Positions 24,912 through 34,461 of a stretch of 51,759 bases of DNA are shown here, one piece after another. The position numbers were made by a program, and so were the translations under genes. The DNA comes from a virus, in the IMG/VR virus record IMGVR_UViG_3300023109_000035, positions 1 through 51,759 of that record; one strand, given 5' to 3'. Positions within the stretch are counted from its first letter, which is position 1. Each line of letters opens with the position of its first letter. The notes under the pieces were generated by a model, which worked only from the letters and a program-made list of their open reading frames with translations, was not told the DNA's origin and made no database searches.

Positions 24912-27900
24912 CTAAGATGGAGCAACTCCGTTACTTCCATACAAAGATGGTGTTACAATACAAAAAGAATTTTCTTTTCCAGGCGCATTTACTATATAAC
25001 TGGTTGAATTGCCAGTTGTAATTTGCTGTAAACCTATACGTACTAGGCTACCAGCCGCGTAGTTACTTCCGTTTTGTATTACTGACATTTGACCTTGATT
25101 ACCTATAACCCTACCAGTCATGCCAGATCCTGTGCTGTTGGTAGCTACTGTTCCGCTTGGAAAACCAGCATCTATCATGTCTTGATCTGTAGGTGAAGGA
25201 TTTGGGTTTGGCATACTACTAGTACGGTTCTGAATCATAAAACTACTGCTTCTAAGCGTCCAGTTATCACCGTTTGAAATTGCCGCTGGGTAATAGTCTT
25301 GTGTTCCAGCATTTTGTCTAGCTAATATACTAACAGCATTATAGTTTCTTAATATATTTGGTCTATTAACAACTGCAAATTTAAAACTTCCTATTGTTGT
25401 GGATATTCCATTACCGTTTTGATCTACAACTCTTACTTGTACATAAAAATCATTACTACTACCAAGCAATTCACCACTAAAATTACCTATATTTATCCTT
25501 TTACCACTTCCATAATTTGATAAGCTTAATCCAAATCCAGACACTGGTGTTGCAGTTATGTTTTGATAATTAACACCGTTATCAAAAGAAACCCAAATTT
25601 GCCATGCTAGCTCTGCAGTGGCATTTATATTTCCACTGTTGCTTCCATTTGTGGCAATCATTTCACTAGTGTTTGTACTTCCAGTTGAATTCCATCCAGT
25701 GCTTAAAAACTCCCAAGGATCAGGTTCACTTGATCCAAAACTTGTATTAGGTATCTTTGGCTTCGGATCATTGCCTTCACTATTCCAAAAATAATAAGTT
25801 GTAGCTTCAAGATTTATTCCTTTTAATATCTGTGGAGCAACATTCTGAATTGTAGTAGTTACAGGTATTGTGTATACTATTGGAAGTACATTAAACTGTA
25901 AAAAAGTAAAGTTAATATTAAATGATACACTGTTTAAAAGAGAATTACTACTACTGTACATAGGGTTTGTAGAAGTTGTTGTTAATTTATACTCATTATT
26001 AGTAGTTGCTACAACAACAAAAGGAGCTGGATTTATTAAGGTTCCATTACTATATTGAGATGTTGAAATATTGAAACCTTCAGCTTGTTGATATGTTAAT
26101 ATATTTCCGTCTTGATCTACTATTTTAAAATTAGCAACTGTGCTTCCTGATGCGAAGTTTAAACTTTCAGATAAACTTATTGATGATAAAATCAACCCAG
26201 AGGTAGAATCTATTAATCCACTAGGTATAACTAAGTTATCTCTAACAAGTTGATTAAGCTGCTTAACAGTTCCTGAAGTACTTGATTCATAATATATCTC
26301 TAATTCAGATTTTACTGGTGTGGTTTCATAACCAGCTGCAATCATAGGAGCTTCATTGGCTGGTTTAACGGTGTTAGCATTTTGACCAATATTAAATTTA
26401 TCTTCTATTATTCCAGAAGGGGGATCTGTGTCAGCATTATATAACCCAAAATAAGTACCTCTTGGAAATAAGTTTTCAAAATTACCAATAGACTGCACTT
26501 TAAGATTTTGCTTGCCTGGAAATATTGGCATTGCAGCATGGTTTGTTAAATTAAAATCACTTCCATCGTTTGTCCATTTGTTGTATAAAGCATATCTAGG
26601 TATTAACTCAACGTTACTTGTAGAAAAATTTTGTTGAACTGGACTAGCTTCGTTTAGCGCTGGTGGAACTTTATTTGCGTTATCAGTTAGTAAAGTTGTA
26701 GTATTTAATATACCAATAGAAGAGGAAGTACTAAATTCAAATTCTGTAGCACTAAAAGTTTGTGAAGCAATTTTTGTTGTTTCAAACTGAGTGTAATTTA
26801 ATATATTAGATATAAAATAATTAGCACTACCAAACCTTAACTTCATGCCTCTTAACAAAGGAAAAGTTAAGTATTCCATAGTTCCTATAGGGTCTACAGT
26901 AAAAATATTACTACCTGACGCAACAGAACATTTAAGTTTAAAAGGTTTTATTACAGGAGTACCACTAAGTAAACTAGGTAAGTACACGTTGTAATAATCT
27001 TGCTCTTGTTGCTTAACAACTACTTTGTAAGAATACCAACCTAAAGGGTTATCAGCTTCTATAAATTGAAGTGGAGTTGGTGTACTATCTACAACTGGAG
27101 TCCCTGGAACATATCTAGGAGGTAGTTCACCTATAGTAACATAGTTTCCGTCAGCATCAGTTAATTCTATTTGATTATAATAAATATAATTAGGATTAGT
27201 TCCTTTATAAGTAGCATTTACTACAACTGATTTTACTAATAAAGTTTTTATAGTAGTGTCTGTAAAGCTTGTAGCCCATTGAACCTGCATGCCAGGTTGT
27301 ACGTTGTCTGTAAAGCCAGCTAGAAGTTCTATATAAGAAACACCACTACTTGTAACATTAGGTACTAGTACCATTTCAGCTGATGTAAATGGATCTTCAT
27401 ATAGACCAGGATAACCATTCGCGTAGGATATTCTTCTAGGTAATTCTTCTGTAAAAAGCATTTTTAAAGAGTCTCCTGGCCAATTAACTATACCTGCATA
27501 TATTTTGGCATGTTCAGCAGATGAGGTTTGATCAGTCAAAGGAGTTGTTACAGAATTTAAGTACTCATGAAAAAATGTAGATCCAAAAAATACTAAAGGA
27601 TCATCTGCATAAACACCGTCTCTTAATGTAAAGTTTGTTTTAGTGAACTTTGATAATATAACATCTGAAGATCTACCATATCTGTCTTGAAGAATTAAAC
27701 CAACTTGATAAGTTCTATTTTGTTTTAAACTATGATTAGGATATGATACATTTGCAAATCTATTAGGTAAGTAAGGAGATACATTATTTTTAGGTGTACC
27801 TATTATTACATCTTTAGTTTGAGTTATACTACCTGGCGTCATTTTTTGATTAGCACAAACAAAATAACCCAATCCTTCTGGAGAAGTGTGTTTATCAAAA

Positions 27901-29981
27901 AAGTTACCATATATTATTCTATTACCGGATGCAGACAAGGTTTTTGCTCTAACCGGTGCTAAGTCATAAACTCGTGTAGTCTCTGCTTCTCTAAGAGTTT
28001 TTATTGGAGATTTTGATTGATAAGTATATTGAAAAGTATTTGTAGAATTAGTTGTTATACTTTCATCGGTTATAGATATAGTATCTATTACATTTATGTT
28101 ATTAGTATCTGAAGATTTATATAAAATATCTATTTCATCAATTTTTAACTTATTAGCTAATTCGTTTATTTTATATTCATTTGTTATGTTTAAAACAATA
28201 TTAGTAACTTCATTTTCCATAAAGTCATTAATGGTTCTTTCTCCTGCTAAGTCTTCTTGATTTATAAATGAATTATTTCTTTGTAAATCAATATTTTCAT
28301 TGTATTCTCTTGCGCCTATGTCTTTTAAAAAATAACCTTTTTGTTTAGGAATAAAAGTTGCTTGAGTAAAAGGAGCTATTAAAGAATATTGCCCATCATC
28401 AAACTTAAACCTATAACTAAATCTAACAAACTTGTCTTGTAAAAAGTTTGGATCTCCAGGAAACTCGTAGTCGTAAAAAGAATTAGGCCAATGAAAAGAA
28501 AGCTGATCACCAAGGGTAAGATTTAAAGAATTTGGATCAATAACGCTTGACAATGTGCCATTAACAAAACCAGATAATTCTCTTATTTTAATAAATTGAA
28601 AAGGGGCAGTTGTAGCTCCTGGATCACTAGCTTCTGTTACTACATAATATTTAAGAGGATCTAATTTAGGATGTGTAACTCTTATGTATCCAACAGATGA
28701 GTCTGGCGTTAAAGGAGTTCCTGATTGCGGTATGTTTTTAGGGAAATGATCAGGTATTTCATAAACTCCTTTACTTATTTCTCCAGTTGCTCCACCTTTA
28801 TTTAAAGAATTAAATACTAAAGCAGTTCCTAAGTCATATAGCACGTTTAAATAAACCTTACCACCTACACCACTAACAGGCGCAAATTCAATTGTATTAC
28901 TTTGCGAATCAACATCTTTAACAGTTACTCTAGCTTGAGATTCTCTTAACCAAGGAGAGCTAACGTCCTTAGATGTTTGATCAACAAAAAACACAGGACT
29001 AACTTCAGTAGATGCTGAAGGGCTAGCAGGATTTGTAAAACCTAAAGTATTAGCCATGTTAGCATTAAGATTTCTGTCTATAAAAACCATTAAAGCATTT
29101 TCAAGCTTTTGACCATTAGCATCTGCGAACTTAGATATAGCTGTTGCTGCTATTTTAAATTCAAATAGTTCAAAATTTGGAGTTGTAAATGCATCAGATT
29201 TCAAATATCCTTGACAACCTATGTTATTTCTTAAAGCAGCTACAGTATCACTATCTTTAGCAACAGAAGGACTAACACCTTGTGCTATTTGATATTCTTT
29301 TGTAGGATTATATACTGGATCTAGTACAATAAAACTATATATACTATTCCAATCATAATCTGTGTATTGCTCTATATTAAAATTAAAATACCAAACTCTT
29401 GGATTATATTCAGAGTTTAGTGAAATTGGTTTAAAAGGATTATATTTAGCAACTGAAACATGATCTTCATTGAAATAATAATTTGGATTTGACTCAGCGG
29501 TTTTAACATTTATCATTCTTGGCTGATTTCTATTGTCTGTCCAAAACATTAAATCTTCAAGTATAACAACATCATTTATAGGATTATTCCAAGAAAAATT
29601 TAAAAATCTACCAGTCACTATAGTAGAAACTACTTGAGAATCTATATCTACAACTAATATTCTATTTTCAGTACCTACAGGACAAAAATTACTTATTTGG
29701 TCAACAGAGTTATCTTGATAATTTGTATCAAATATATAAACCTTATTAGTGTCTTGATTAAAATACCAGCCAATAATTTGTGTTAAAAAAGGAGAAGAAG
29801 AATTAAGTGAAGATAGCAAGGAATTACCTAATATATTTTCTAATGCACCAACATCATCGGCTTCAGCTCTTGAAACAGATATGTTAACACCTTCCCTGTA
29901 CTCGTCAGAAGACAGCAGCCTAGCGTCTAAATCTTGATTCATTTTAGATTTAGTAAATGTATGTTGAAATTTTCTTTGCAT
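24912..29981 (-). CDS. Large tail hub/tubular protein (1689 aa)
   Basis: The N-terminal block KMNQDLDARLLSSDEYREGV followed by DVGALENILGN is a signature I recall from tail tubular/hub proteins of crAss-like and similar podoviruses. The first half is beta-propeller-like (IIGWYFNQDTNKVYIFDTN, MFWTDNRNQPRMI). The C-terminal 600 residues are Ser/Thr/Asn-rich and beta-stranded, suited to receptor contact or fibre attachment. It follows directly after the ring/adaptor genes and precedes the surface protein, the expected order for the tail tube or nozzle. Role by pattern and position only. Confidence 0.7.
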   Translation of the reverse strand: MQRKFQHTFTKSKMNQDLDARLLSSDEYREGVNISVSRAEADDVGALENILGNSLLSSLNSSSPFLTQIIGWYFNQDTNKVYIFDTNYQDNSVDQISNFCPVGTENRILVVDIDSQVVSTIVTGRFLNFSWNNPINDVVILEDLMFWTDNRNQPRMINVKTAESNPNYYFNEDHVSVAKYNPFKPISLNSEYNPRVWYFNFNIEQYTDYDWNSIYSFIVLDPVYNPTKEYQIAQGVSPSVAKDSDTVAALRNNIGCQGYLKSDAFTTPNFELFEFKIAATAISKFADANGQKLENALMVFIDRNLNANMANTLGFTNPASPSASTEVSPVFFVDQTSKDVSSPWLRESQARVTVKDVDSQSNTIEFAPVSGVGGKVYLNVLYDLGTALVFNSLNKGGATGEISKGVYEIPDHFPKNIPQSGTPLTPDSSVGYIRVTHPKLDPLKYYVVTEASDPGATTAPFQFIKIRELSGFVNGTLSSVIDPNSLNLTLGDQLSFHWPNSFYDYEFPGDPNFLQDKFVRFSYRFKFDDGQYSLIAPFTQATFIPKQKGYFLKDIGAREYNENIDLQRNNSFINQEDLAGERTINDFMENEVTNIVLNITNEYKINELANKLKIDEIDILYKSSDTNNINVIDTISITDESITTNSTNTFQYTYQSKSPIKTLREAETTRVYDLAPVRAKTLSASGNRIIYGNFFDKHTSPEGLGYFVCANQKMTPGSITQTKDVIIGTPKNNVSPYLPNRFANVSYPNHSLKQNRTYQVGLILQDRYGRSSDVILSKFTKTNFTLRDGVYADDPLVFFGSTFFHEYLNSVTTPLTDQTSSAEHAKIYAGIVNWPGDSLKMLFTEELPRRISYANGYPGLYEDPFTSAEMVLVPNVTSSGVSYIELLAGFTDNVQPGMQVQWATSFTDTTIKTLLVKSVVVNATYKGTNPNYIYYNQIELTDADGNYVTIGELPPRYVPGTPVVDSTPTPLQFIEADNPLGWYSYKVVVKQQEQDYYNVYLPSLLSGTPVIKPFKLKCSVASGSNIFTVDPIGTMEYLTFPLLRGMKLRFGSANYFISNILNYTQFETTKIASQTFSATEFEFSTSSSIGILNTTTLLTDNANKVPPALNEASPVQQNFSTSNVELIPRYALYNKWTNDGSDFNLTNHAAMPIFPGKQNLKVQSIGNFENLFPRGTYFGLYNADTDPPSGIIEDKFNIGQNANTVKPANEAPMIAAGYETTPVKSELEIYYESSTSGTVKQLNQLVRDNLVIPSGLIDSTSGLILSSISLSESLNFASGSTVANFKIVDQDGNILTYQQAEGFNISTSQYSNGTLINPAPFVVVATTNNEYKLTTTSTNPMYSSSNSLLNSVSFNINFTFLQFNVLPIVYTIPVTTTIQNVAPQILKGINLEATTYYFWNSEGNDPKPKIPNTSFGSSEPDPWEFLSTGWNSTGSTNTSEMIATNGSNSGNINATAELAWQIWVSFDNGVNYQNITATPVSGFGLSLSNYGSGKRINIGNFSGELLGSSNDFYVQVRVVDQNGNGISTTIGSFKFAVVNRPNILRNYNAVSILARQNAGTQDYYPAAISNGDNWTLRSSSFMIQNRTSSMPNPNPSPTDQDMIDAGFPSGTVATNSTGSGMTGRVIGNQGQMSVIQNGSNYAAGSLVRIGLQQITTGNSTSYIVNAPGKENSFCIVTPSLYGSNGVAPS

Positions 29982-29985
29982 TTAA

Positions 29986-31200
29986 TTAGTGTTTAATCCA
30001 CTTTGATTGTCCTCTAAAGACTTGTACGATCTCATCTAATTTTAAGTTAGATAATCTTATTTTAGCATTACGAGTTTTTACATATGCATCTCTTTTCCAA
30101 AAAGCTTTAGTACCTGGATCAACATCTCTTCTTGGCATTATCATCATAGCCATTATCTTTGAATATAAAGCATCTTCCACCATTTTAGGTACTAAAGAGT
30201 TTAAATCTAAAGACAAGCCATCAGATATGTAGTCTACGTTTATTAATCTACCTGATAAGTTGCTAGAAAAAGATATAACTCCTAATCTTTCGTTTATACT
30301 AAAATAACCATTATTTTGTGATAGCTCAGGACTTAAACCATATCTTTGCCCATATGCTTGTTTCCACCAGTCATGATCGTAAATATTTGCCTGATCAAAT
30401 TTAGAACCACTTATATTTTTTTGATTAGCTTTAGCCCATCTTTCTTCTGTTAATGATTGAGATGCTTGAAGATTATTTCCAAAAAAACTTTGCAAAGGAA
30501 TACCGTCTCCATCGTCTATTGTTAAGTCTGTTGGATTAGAGCTTAGTCCATTTAATGGGTAAATAATATGTAACACACCATTGTCGTCTATGTAAGACAT
30601 TTTAACATAGTTAACATAATCTTTAGGTATAGGTATTGTTAAGTTTATAGGAACAGTAGCTTCTATAGATTTAGCAGAAGGAAGTGTATCATATGACAGC
30701 TCTTGCATAGCTCTTCTAGCGGTAAATAACACATCTGTTCTTTTAACCTTTGTTAAAGTTTTTTCATCTCCAACATACATTATTAAGAAATTATTTATAA
30801 CATCGTCTAAAGAAGTATATCTATAACTACCATAGTTATCTCCAATGGCTTGATTACTTAATTGTAAGAAAACATATTCATTTGCAGATAGTGCAGTTTG
30901 AAGTCCTACAGTGTTGTTAATAGGATTCTTTACGTAAAAAGTTCCGTCTGCTAGTATGTTACTTACATCAGGTATTGTTGTAGCATTAGGAAGTACATGC
31001 AAATTAAAATTACCTGTATCCGTAACATATTGAAAAGCTGAGTTATAGTTTGATATTAAAGTAGTGTTAAGTGGACCACCATCACCTGGGTTAAAAGTTA
31101 TTTCAGTAGTGCCAGCTGAAAAAGGACCTAACCTCATTTGACCCGCGTAGTACACAGCGTCATTTTCTTGTATTGGAATATTTGCTACTGTTTTAGTCAT
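29986..31200 (-). CDS. Ring/adaptor protein B1 (404 aa)
   Basis: The middle segment YTSLDDVINNFLIMYVGDEK, then RTDVLFTARRAMQELSYDTL, is clearly homologous to the 195-residue protein at 31928-32515 (SLNDIINNFLISYTG; RTEVVFHARRCLQEFAYETI). B1 carries an extra N-terminal beta-rich part of about 130 residues and a larger insert before the C-terminal helix. It begins four bases after gene A1. I read it as a head-to-tail ring or adaptor subunit, by analogy with ring proteins of crAss-like phages. Confidence 0.68.
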   Translation of the reverse strand: MTKTVANIPIQENDAVYYAGQMRLGPFSAGTTEITFNPGDGGPLNTTLISNYNSAFQYVTDTGNFNLHVLPNATTIPDVSNILADGTFYVKNPINNTVGLQTALSANEYVFLQLSNQAIGDNYGSYRYTSLDDVINNFLIMYVGDEKTLTKVKRTDVLFTARRAMQELSYDTLPSAKSIEATVPINLTIPIPKDYVNYVKMSYIDDNGVLHIIYPLNGLSSNPTDLTIDDGDGIPLQSFFGNNLQASQSLTEERWAKANQKNISGSKFDQANIYDHDWWKQAYGQRYGLSPELSQNNGYFSINERLGVISFSSNLSGRLINVDYISDGLSLDLNSLVPKMVEDALYSKIMAMMIMPRRDVDPGTKAFWKRDAYVKTRNAKIRLSNLKLDEIVQVFRGQSKWIKH

Positions 31201-31203
31201 ATC

Positions 31204-31917
31204 TTATTGTTTTGAATTATTTTCTTCTTTAGCTAATTGTGAGGAAGCAGCTTGAACTATCTCCGTGTCTCTTACTATAACTCCTGAATATTTTAATATT
31301 TCTAATATAACTTCAGTTTGCTGGCTATCGCTTATTTCAAAATCTACAGAGCCTACACTATCATAAACATATTGTCCTACGTTACCCGTTGTAAAAGCCC
31401 AGTCTGGGTCTATTGGTTTTCTAATATAATTAAAGACAACATCAGTGTCGGCATAAACTCCTGGATCTGGAAAAACTGTTAATTTATTTTGATTATACTT
31501 AGCTACAGGAAGATTTTTAGAAGGTTGTGTAAGATCAGATAGTTTTATCTGATTGTATACTTTATTACTTATTATCTCTATAGGCGGTGAGTTTGTGCCA
31601 ACAGTCCAAGAAGCAGATCCAAATCTATGTAGATCAGTTGGTTGGTTATATACATTTGTTGTTGGAGTATTAGAAGCGTTAGCACTTTTTTCAAATACTT
31701 GAAACTCTTCCATTATATGGTCCATTCTTGAAGCAAACTCTACATCTGTTTGCGGCATTCGTATATACTGATTGTAGTCTTGAAAAAACTTTTCAAATAT
31801 ATCTAATTGAACTTGAGTAGCTACTTGGTTAAATTCAAAAGGTGTTAAATAGCCACGCTGCTCTTTGTTTAATATACTTAATACCGTAATATATACTGTG
31901 TTTACATTTATAGCCAT
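31204..31917 (-). CDS. Ring/adaptor protein A1 (237 aa)
   Basis: The start MAINVNTVYITVLSILNKEQ and the segments RGYLTPFEFNQVATQVQLDI and SVDFEISDSQ are shared with A2 (32522-33241). The fold is helical at the N-terminus, then beta-rich in the middle, then helical. A1 and B1 follow A2 and B2 in the same order, so a two-gene unit has been duplicated. Likely a head-tail connector component. Confidence 0.7.
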   Translation of the reverse strand: MAINVNTVYITVLSILNKEQRGYLTPFEFNQVATQVQLDIFEKFFQDYNQYIRMPQTDVEFASRMDHIMEEFQVFEKSANASNTPTTNVYNQPTDLHRFGSASWTVGTNSPPIEIISNKVYNQIKLSDLTQPSKNLPVAKYNQNKLTVFPDPGVYADTDVVFNYIRKPIDPDWAFTTGNVGQYVYDSVGSVDFEISDSQQTEVILEILKYSGVIVRDTEIVQAASSQLAKEENNSKQ

Positions 31918-31927
31918 ATTGTTTTTT

Positions 31928-32515
31928 TTAATCGAAGTTAGTAAATACTAGTCTTGACTTGGCTTTTTCTAGTTTGTCAGTTTTTTCTATAAGTAACCTT
32001 TGTAATACATCTGGCCTAGTGCTTTCTCTATTGGCAAGTATAGCATAAATCATACAAGCATATAAAGCTTGTTCTGCTAATTTAGGTATTGCAGCTGATT
32101 CATCTGTTGTAAGTGCATTTGATAAATACGTTAATGTCGCATCACCACTGTCACCATAAACAATAGTTTTAGCCACATAGTTTATAAAAAAAGTTTCAGT
32201 TGTAAGATCAACTAATTTTGAAACCTCTGTAAGAGGCGTGTTTGGCACTGGTACTGTGTTTGTTGCTGATATGACAGCAACAAAATCTGTTGGTAAAGCC
32301 CTAGCTACACCTGATACAACAGCGGTAGGTCCTTCTACGAATTGACTTTTTATAGTCTCATATGCAAATTCTTGTAAGCATCTACGCGCGTGGAATACAA
32401 CTTCTGTTCTTATGGCATCTGGAATTAACTTTCCCATGCCAGTATAAGAAATTAAAAAGTTGTTTATAATATCATTAAGTGATATAAAAGCGTTTGATAA
32501 AGGTGTTGTTGCCAT
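31928..32515 (-). CDS. Ring/adaptor protein B2 (195 aa)
   Basis: The shorter of the two B paralogues. It has SLNDIINNFLISYTGMGKLI and RTEVVFHARRCLQEFAYETI, then a beta-rich middle and a helical, Lys-rich C-terminus (IEKTDKLEKAKSRL). It lies between A2 and A1. It resembles small ring proteins between portal and tail; no enzyme motif is seen. Confidence 0.68.
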   Translation of the reverse strand: MATTPLSNAFISLNDIINNFLISYTGMGKLIPDAIRTEVVFHARRCLQEFAYETIKSQFVEGPTAVVSGVARALPTDFVAVISATNTVPVPNTPLTEVSKLVDLTTETFFINYVAKTIVYGDSGDATLTYLSNALTTDESAAIPKLAEQALYACMIYAILANRESTRPDVLQRLLIEKTDKLEKAKSRLVFTNFD

Positions 32516-32521
32516 AATTTT

Positions 32522-33241
32522 TTATTTTTGTCCGTCAATATCTATTTGTTGTTCTTTACCAGCTGCAAATTGCATAGCTACTTGATCTCTAGTCATGACG
32601 CCTGCATACCCTAGTATTTTATCTATTACCATTGGTTGATCTGATTGATGGAGTTCAAAGTCTACAGAACTTTGCTCATTGTAAATATAATTACCTAATT
32701 CTGTATCTATGGTAAATCCCCATTTAACATCTGATGGATATTTTAAAAAGTTTAGTTGAATATCATTTGTTCCATTAACGATAGTTGACGGATACAGTTG
32801 TATAACATTGTTTTCATATGTATATACAGGGTAAGTTGTTGTTGGCTTAGTTAGTGGAGATTGATTAGTAGTATATACTTCATGTTTTTGTATTCTTTGA
32901 ACTTCTCTACCTGGACTGGCATTACTCTCAAAATAAACAACATCACCTAGTTCTTGCACTGAAACAGTTGGAGTTACAGTTCCAGTTGCAGAAGTACTTA
33001 AAGTTTCTACTCTTTTAAATATTTGTATTTTTTCATCTAATAAAGCATATCTATCAGCGTATGCTAAACTCGTCTGTGGTTGTCTAAGTAACTGGTTTAG
33101 TTCATCAAAATATTCAATGAATATTTCTTGCTGCGCTTGTGTAGCAACTTTGTTAAATTCAGTGGGCGTAAGCACACCTCTTTTTTCTTGTTGTAATACT
33201 ACAAGTACAGATTTATATACCTGATTTATGTTTATAGCCAT
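32522..33241 (-). CDS. Ring/adaptor protein A2 (239 aa)
   Basis: The first of the four-gene series on the minus strand. The N-terminus MAININQVYKSVLVVLQQEK and RGVLTPTEFNKVATQAQQEI align with A1 almost residue by residue, and SVDFELHQSDQ is shared near the C-terminus. The leader carries the hairpin at 33256-33286, about 15 bases before the ATG, so expression may be tuned independently of upstream genes. Role as a connector/ring protein is inferred from context and duplication. Confidence 0.7.
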   Translation of the reverse strand: MAININQVYKSVLVVLQQEKRGVLTPTEFNKVATQAQQEIFIEYFDELNQLLRQPQTSLAYADRYALLDEKIQIFKRVETLSTSATGTVTPTVSVQELGDVVYFESNASPGREVQRIQKHEVYTTNQSPLTKPTTTYPVYTYENNVIQLYPSTIVNGTNDIQLNFLKYPSDVKWGFTIDTELGNYIYNEQSSVDFELHQSDQPMVIDKILGYAGVMTRDQVAMQFAAGKEQQIDIDGQK

Positions 33242-33255
33242 TTTGTTTTATTTTT

Positions 33256-33286
33256 AAAAAAAAAAGGTGGTGATTAAACCACCTTT
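33256..33286 (-). terminator. Hairpin terminator in the leader of gene A2
   Basis: On the minus strand AAAGGTGGT pairs with ACCACCTTT as a 9-bp stem around a 6-base loop, and a run of Ts follows. It lies directly after the stop of the 264-residue gene and about 15 bases before the A2 start codon. It has the form of an intrinsic terminator but leaves almost no room for a promoter after it, so partial read-through or attenuation is likely. Confidence 0.75.
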
Positions 33287-33300
33287 ATTATAATCACTTG

Positions 33301-34095
33301 TTATTGGAACTTTTTCTCTATTGATCTAAAAACCTCTAAACCTTCATCTGTCTTAAACCAAGCAGCCATTGCTGAATACGGGTTTTCGTCAAATGGTACG
33401 CTCATTAGTTTTCTGCCATTACTTTTCCAAGTAAAAGATCTATTGTCATCAGATAATCCAATTATGTTTTCTTCGACAGCTCTTATAGCAAAATTCCTTA
33501 GTTGTACATTTTCGTCTTCTGCTAGATCTATAAATAAAGCTGGATTTGATTTAGCAAACAATATTAAATCTCTTCTTATTTCTTTGCTACTCATTTTAGC
33601 AACTCCAGATCCTTTTTCAACCCTTAGTATAGCTTCACAATGATCTATGTCCATTTCGTAAGCCATATTCATAGCTTCTATTTCTTCTTCTAAATGTTCA
33701 AAATCATTTTCAGCTATAACAACTTTGTCATGTTCTTTAAAAACAACGTTTCTATGAGGGTGTTTAAGCAAAAACTCTTGTAAATTTCTTTTTTCTTTTT
33801 TAACTATTAAAACACCTTTGTCAAATACAATATGTTTTAATGTTACCTGGCCTTCTTGTTCTTCAACAAATATACTTTTTTGATTAGTAGCATATCTCAT
33901 TTCTCTTTCATAACCTTTTTCTGAATCAAACCAAACTAAAGGGTATCTTGTTGAGTGTCTACTAGGTATAGTATAAGTTAAAGGCGTTTTATTACCTATT
34001 AAAAAATAAGTTCTATCTTTATATTCCCAAGTGTCTTTTTTTACTTCAGGAGTTTTTACAGCTTTAGCTGTAGTTTTCTTTTCTTTTGTTTCCAT
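33301..34095 (-). CDS. Conserved phage structural-region protein (264 aa)
   Basis: An acidic and basic mixed protein with a Lys/Thr-rich N-terminus (KEKKTTAKAVKTPEVKKDTW), a beta-rich middle (YPLVWFDSEKGYEREMRYA and LKHIVFDKGVLIV) and a helical C-terminus (SAMAAWFKTDEGLEVF). I recall similar proteins next to the capsid gene in uncultured marine phages, with no known function. A hairpin precedes it and another follows it, so it may be expressed on its own. A head-completion or scaffold role is possible; no fold is recognised. Confidence 0.62.
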   Translation of the reverse strand: METKEKKTTAKAVKTPEVKKDTWEYKDRTYFLIGNKTPLTYTIPSRHSTRYPLVWFDSEKGYEREMRYATNQKSIFVEEQEGQVTLKHIVFDKGVLIVKKEKRNLQEFLLKHPHRNVVFKEHDKVVIAENDFEHLEEEIEAMNMAYEMDIDHCEAILRVEKGSGVAKMSSKEIRRDLILFAKSNPALFIDLAEDENVQLRNFAIRAVEENIIGLSDDNRSFTWKSNGRKLMSVPFDENPYSAMAAWFKTDEGLEVFRSIEKKFQ

Positions 34096-34112
34096 AATAT
34101 AATATAATATAA
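34096..34112 (-). promoter_or_regulatory. AT-repeat leader shared with the scaffold gene
   Basis: The bases just before the ATG, read on the minus strand, are repeats of TATTA ending in the start codon. The same 20-base string, including the start codon, occurs before the gene at 35963-37111. It may serve as a -10-like promoter element or an unstructured ribosome-loading leader; which of these cannot be told from sequence alone. Confidence 0.4.
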
Positions 34113-34116
34113 TAAT

Positions 34117-34146
34117 TTAAAAAAGACCCCGCCGAAGCGGGATCTT
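34117..34146 (-). terminator. GC-rich intrinsic terminator with TTCG loop
   Basis: On the minus strand AAGATCCCGC pairs with GCGGGGTCTT (10 bp with one G-U) around a TTCG tetraloop, followed by six Ts. This is a near-ideal intrinsic terminator. It follows the 90-residue gene after the capsid gene and should limit transcription from the capsid region into the 264-residue gene, giving high capsid mRNA relative to what follows. Confidence 0.9.
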
Positions 34147-34159
34147 GTTATTTTGTTAA

Positions 34160-34432
34160 CTAGCTTACTGCAGCTACATCTGTACCCGCAATTAATCCAC
34201 TTAATGCTGCTGGGAAAATACCTGGGCCAGAAGCTCCATTTATTTTATCCATAGCATCGATTATTAAATCAACGTCTTTCTGTACTAAAGTACCAGCTCC
34301 ATCAATAGTTACTTTAAATCCCGAAAGATATTCAACTATAATGTCACCACCAGTTACTTTAACTGAACCTACGTTGTCAGCTGATAGCAAATCAAATTTT
34401 GCGTCAGCTTTTAACAATTTTACATATCCCAT
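34160..34432 (-). CDS. Small post-capsid protein (90 aa)
   Basis: A 90-residue protein with a beta-rich first half (VKVTGGDIIVEYLSGFKVTI) and a hydrophobic, Gly/Ala-rich second half (GIFPAALSGLIAG). It lies between the capsid gene and the strong terminator, so it is probably made at a similar high level. By position and size it could be a capsid decoration or stabilising protein. No family is recognised. Confidence 0.6.
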   Translation of the reverse strand: MGYVKLLKADAKFDLLSADNVGSVKVTGGDIIVEYLSGFKVTIDGAGTLVQKDVDLIIDAMDKINGASGPGIFPAALSGLIAGTDVAAVS

Positions 34433-34461
34433 TTTCTTATTTTTTAAATGTTAATAATTAA

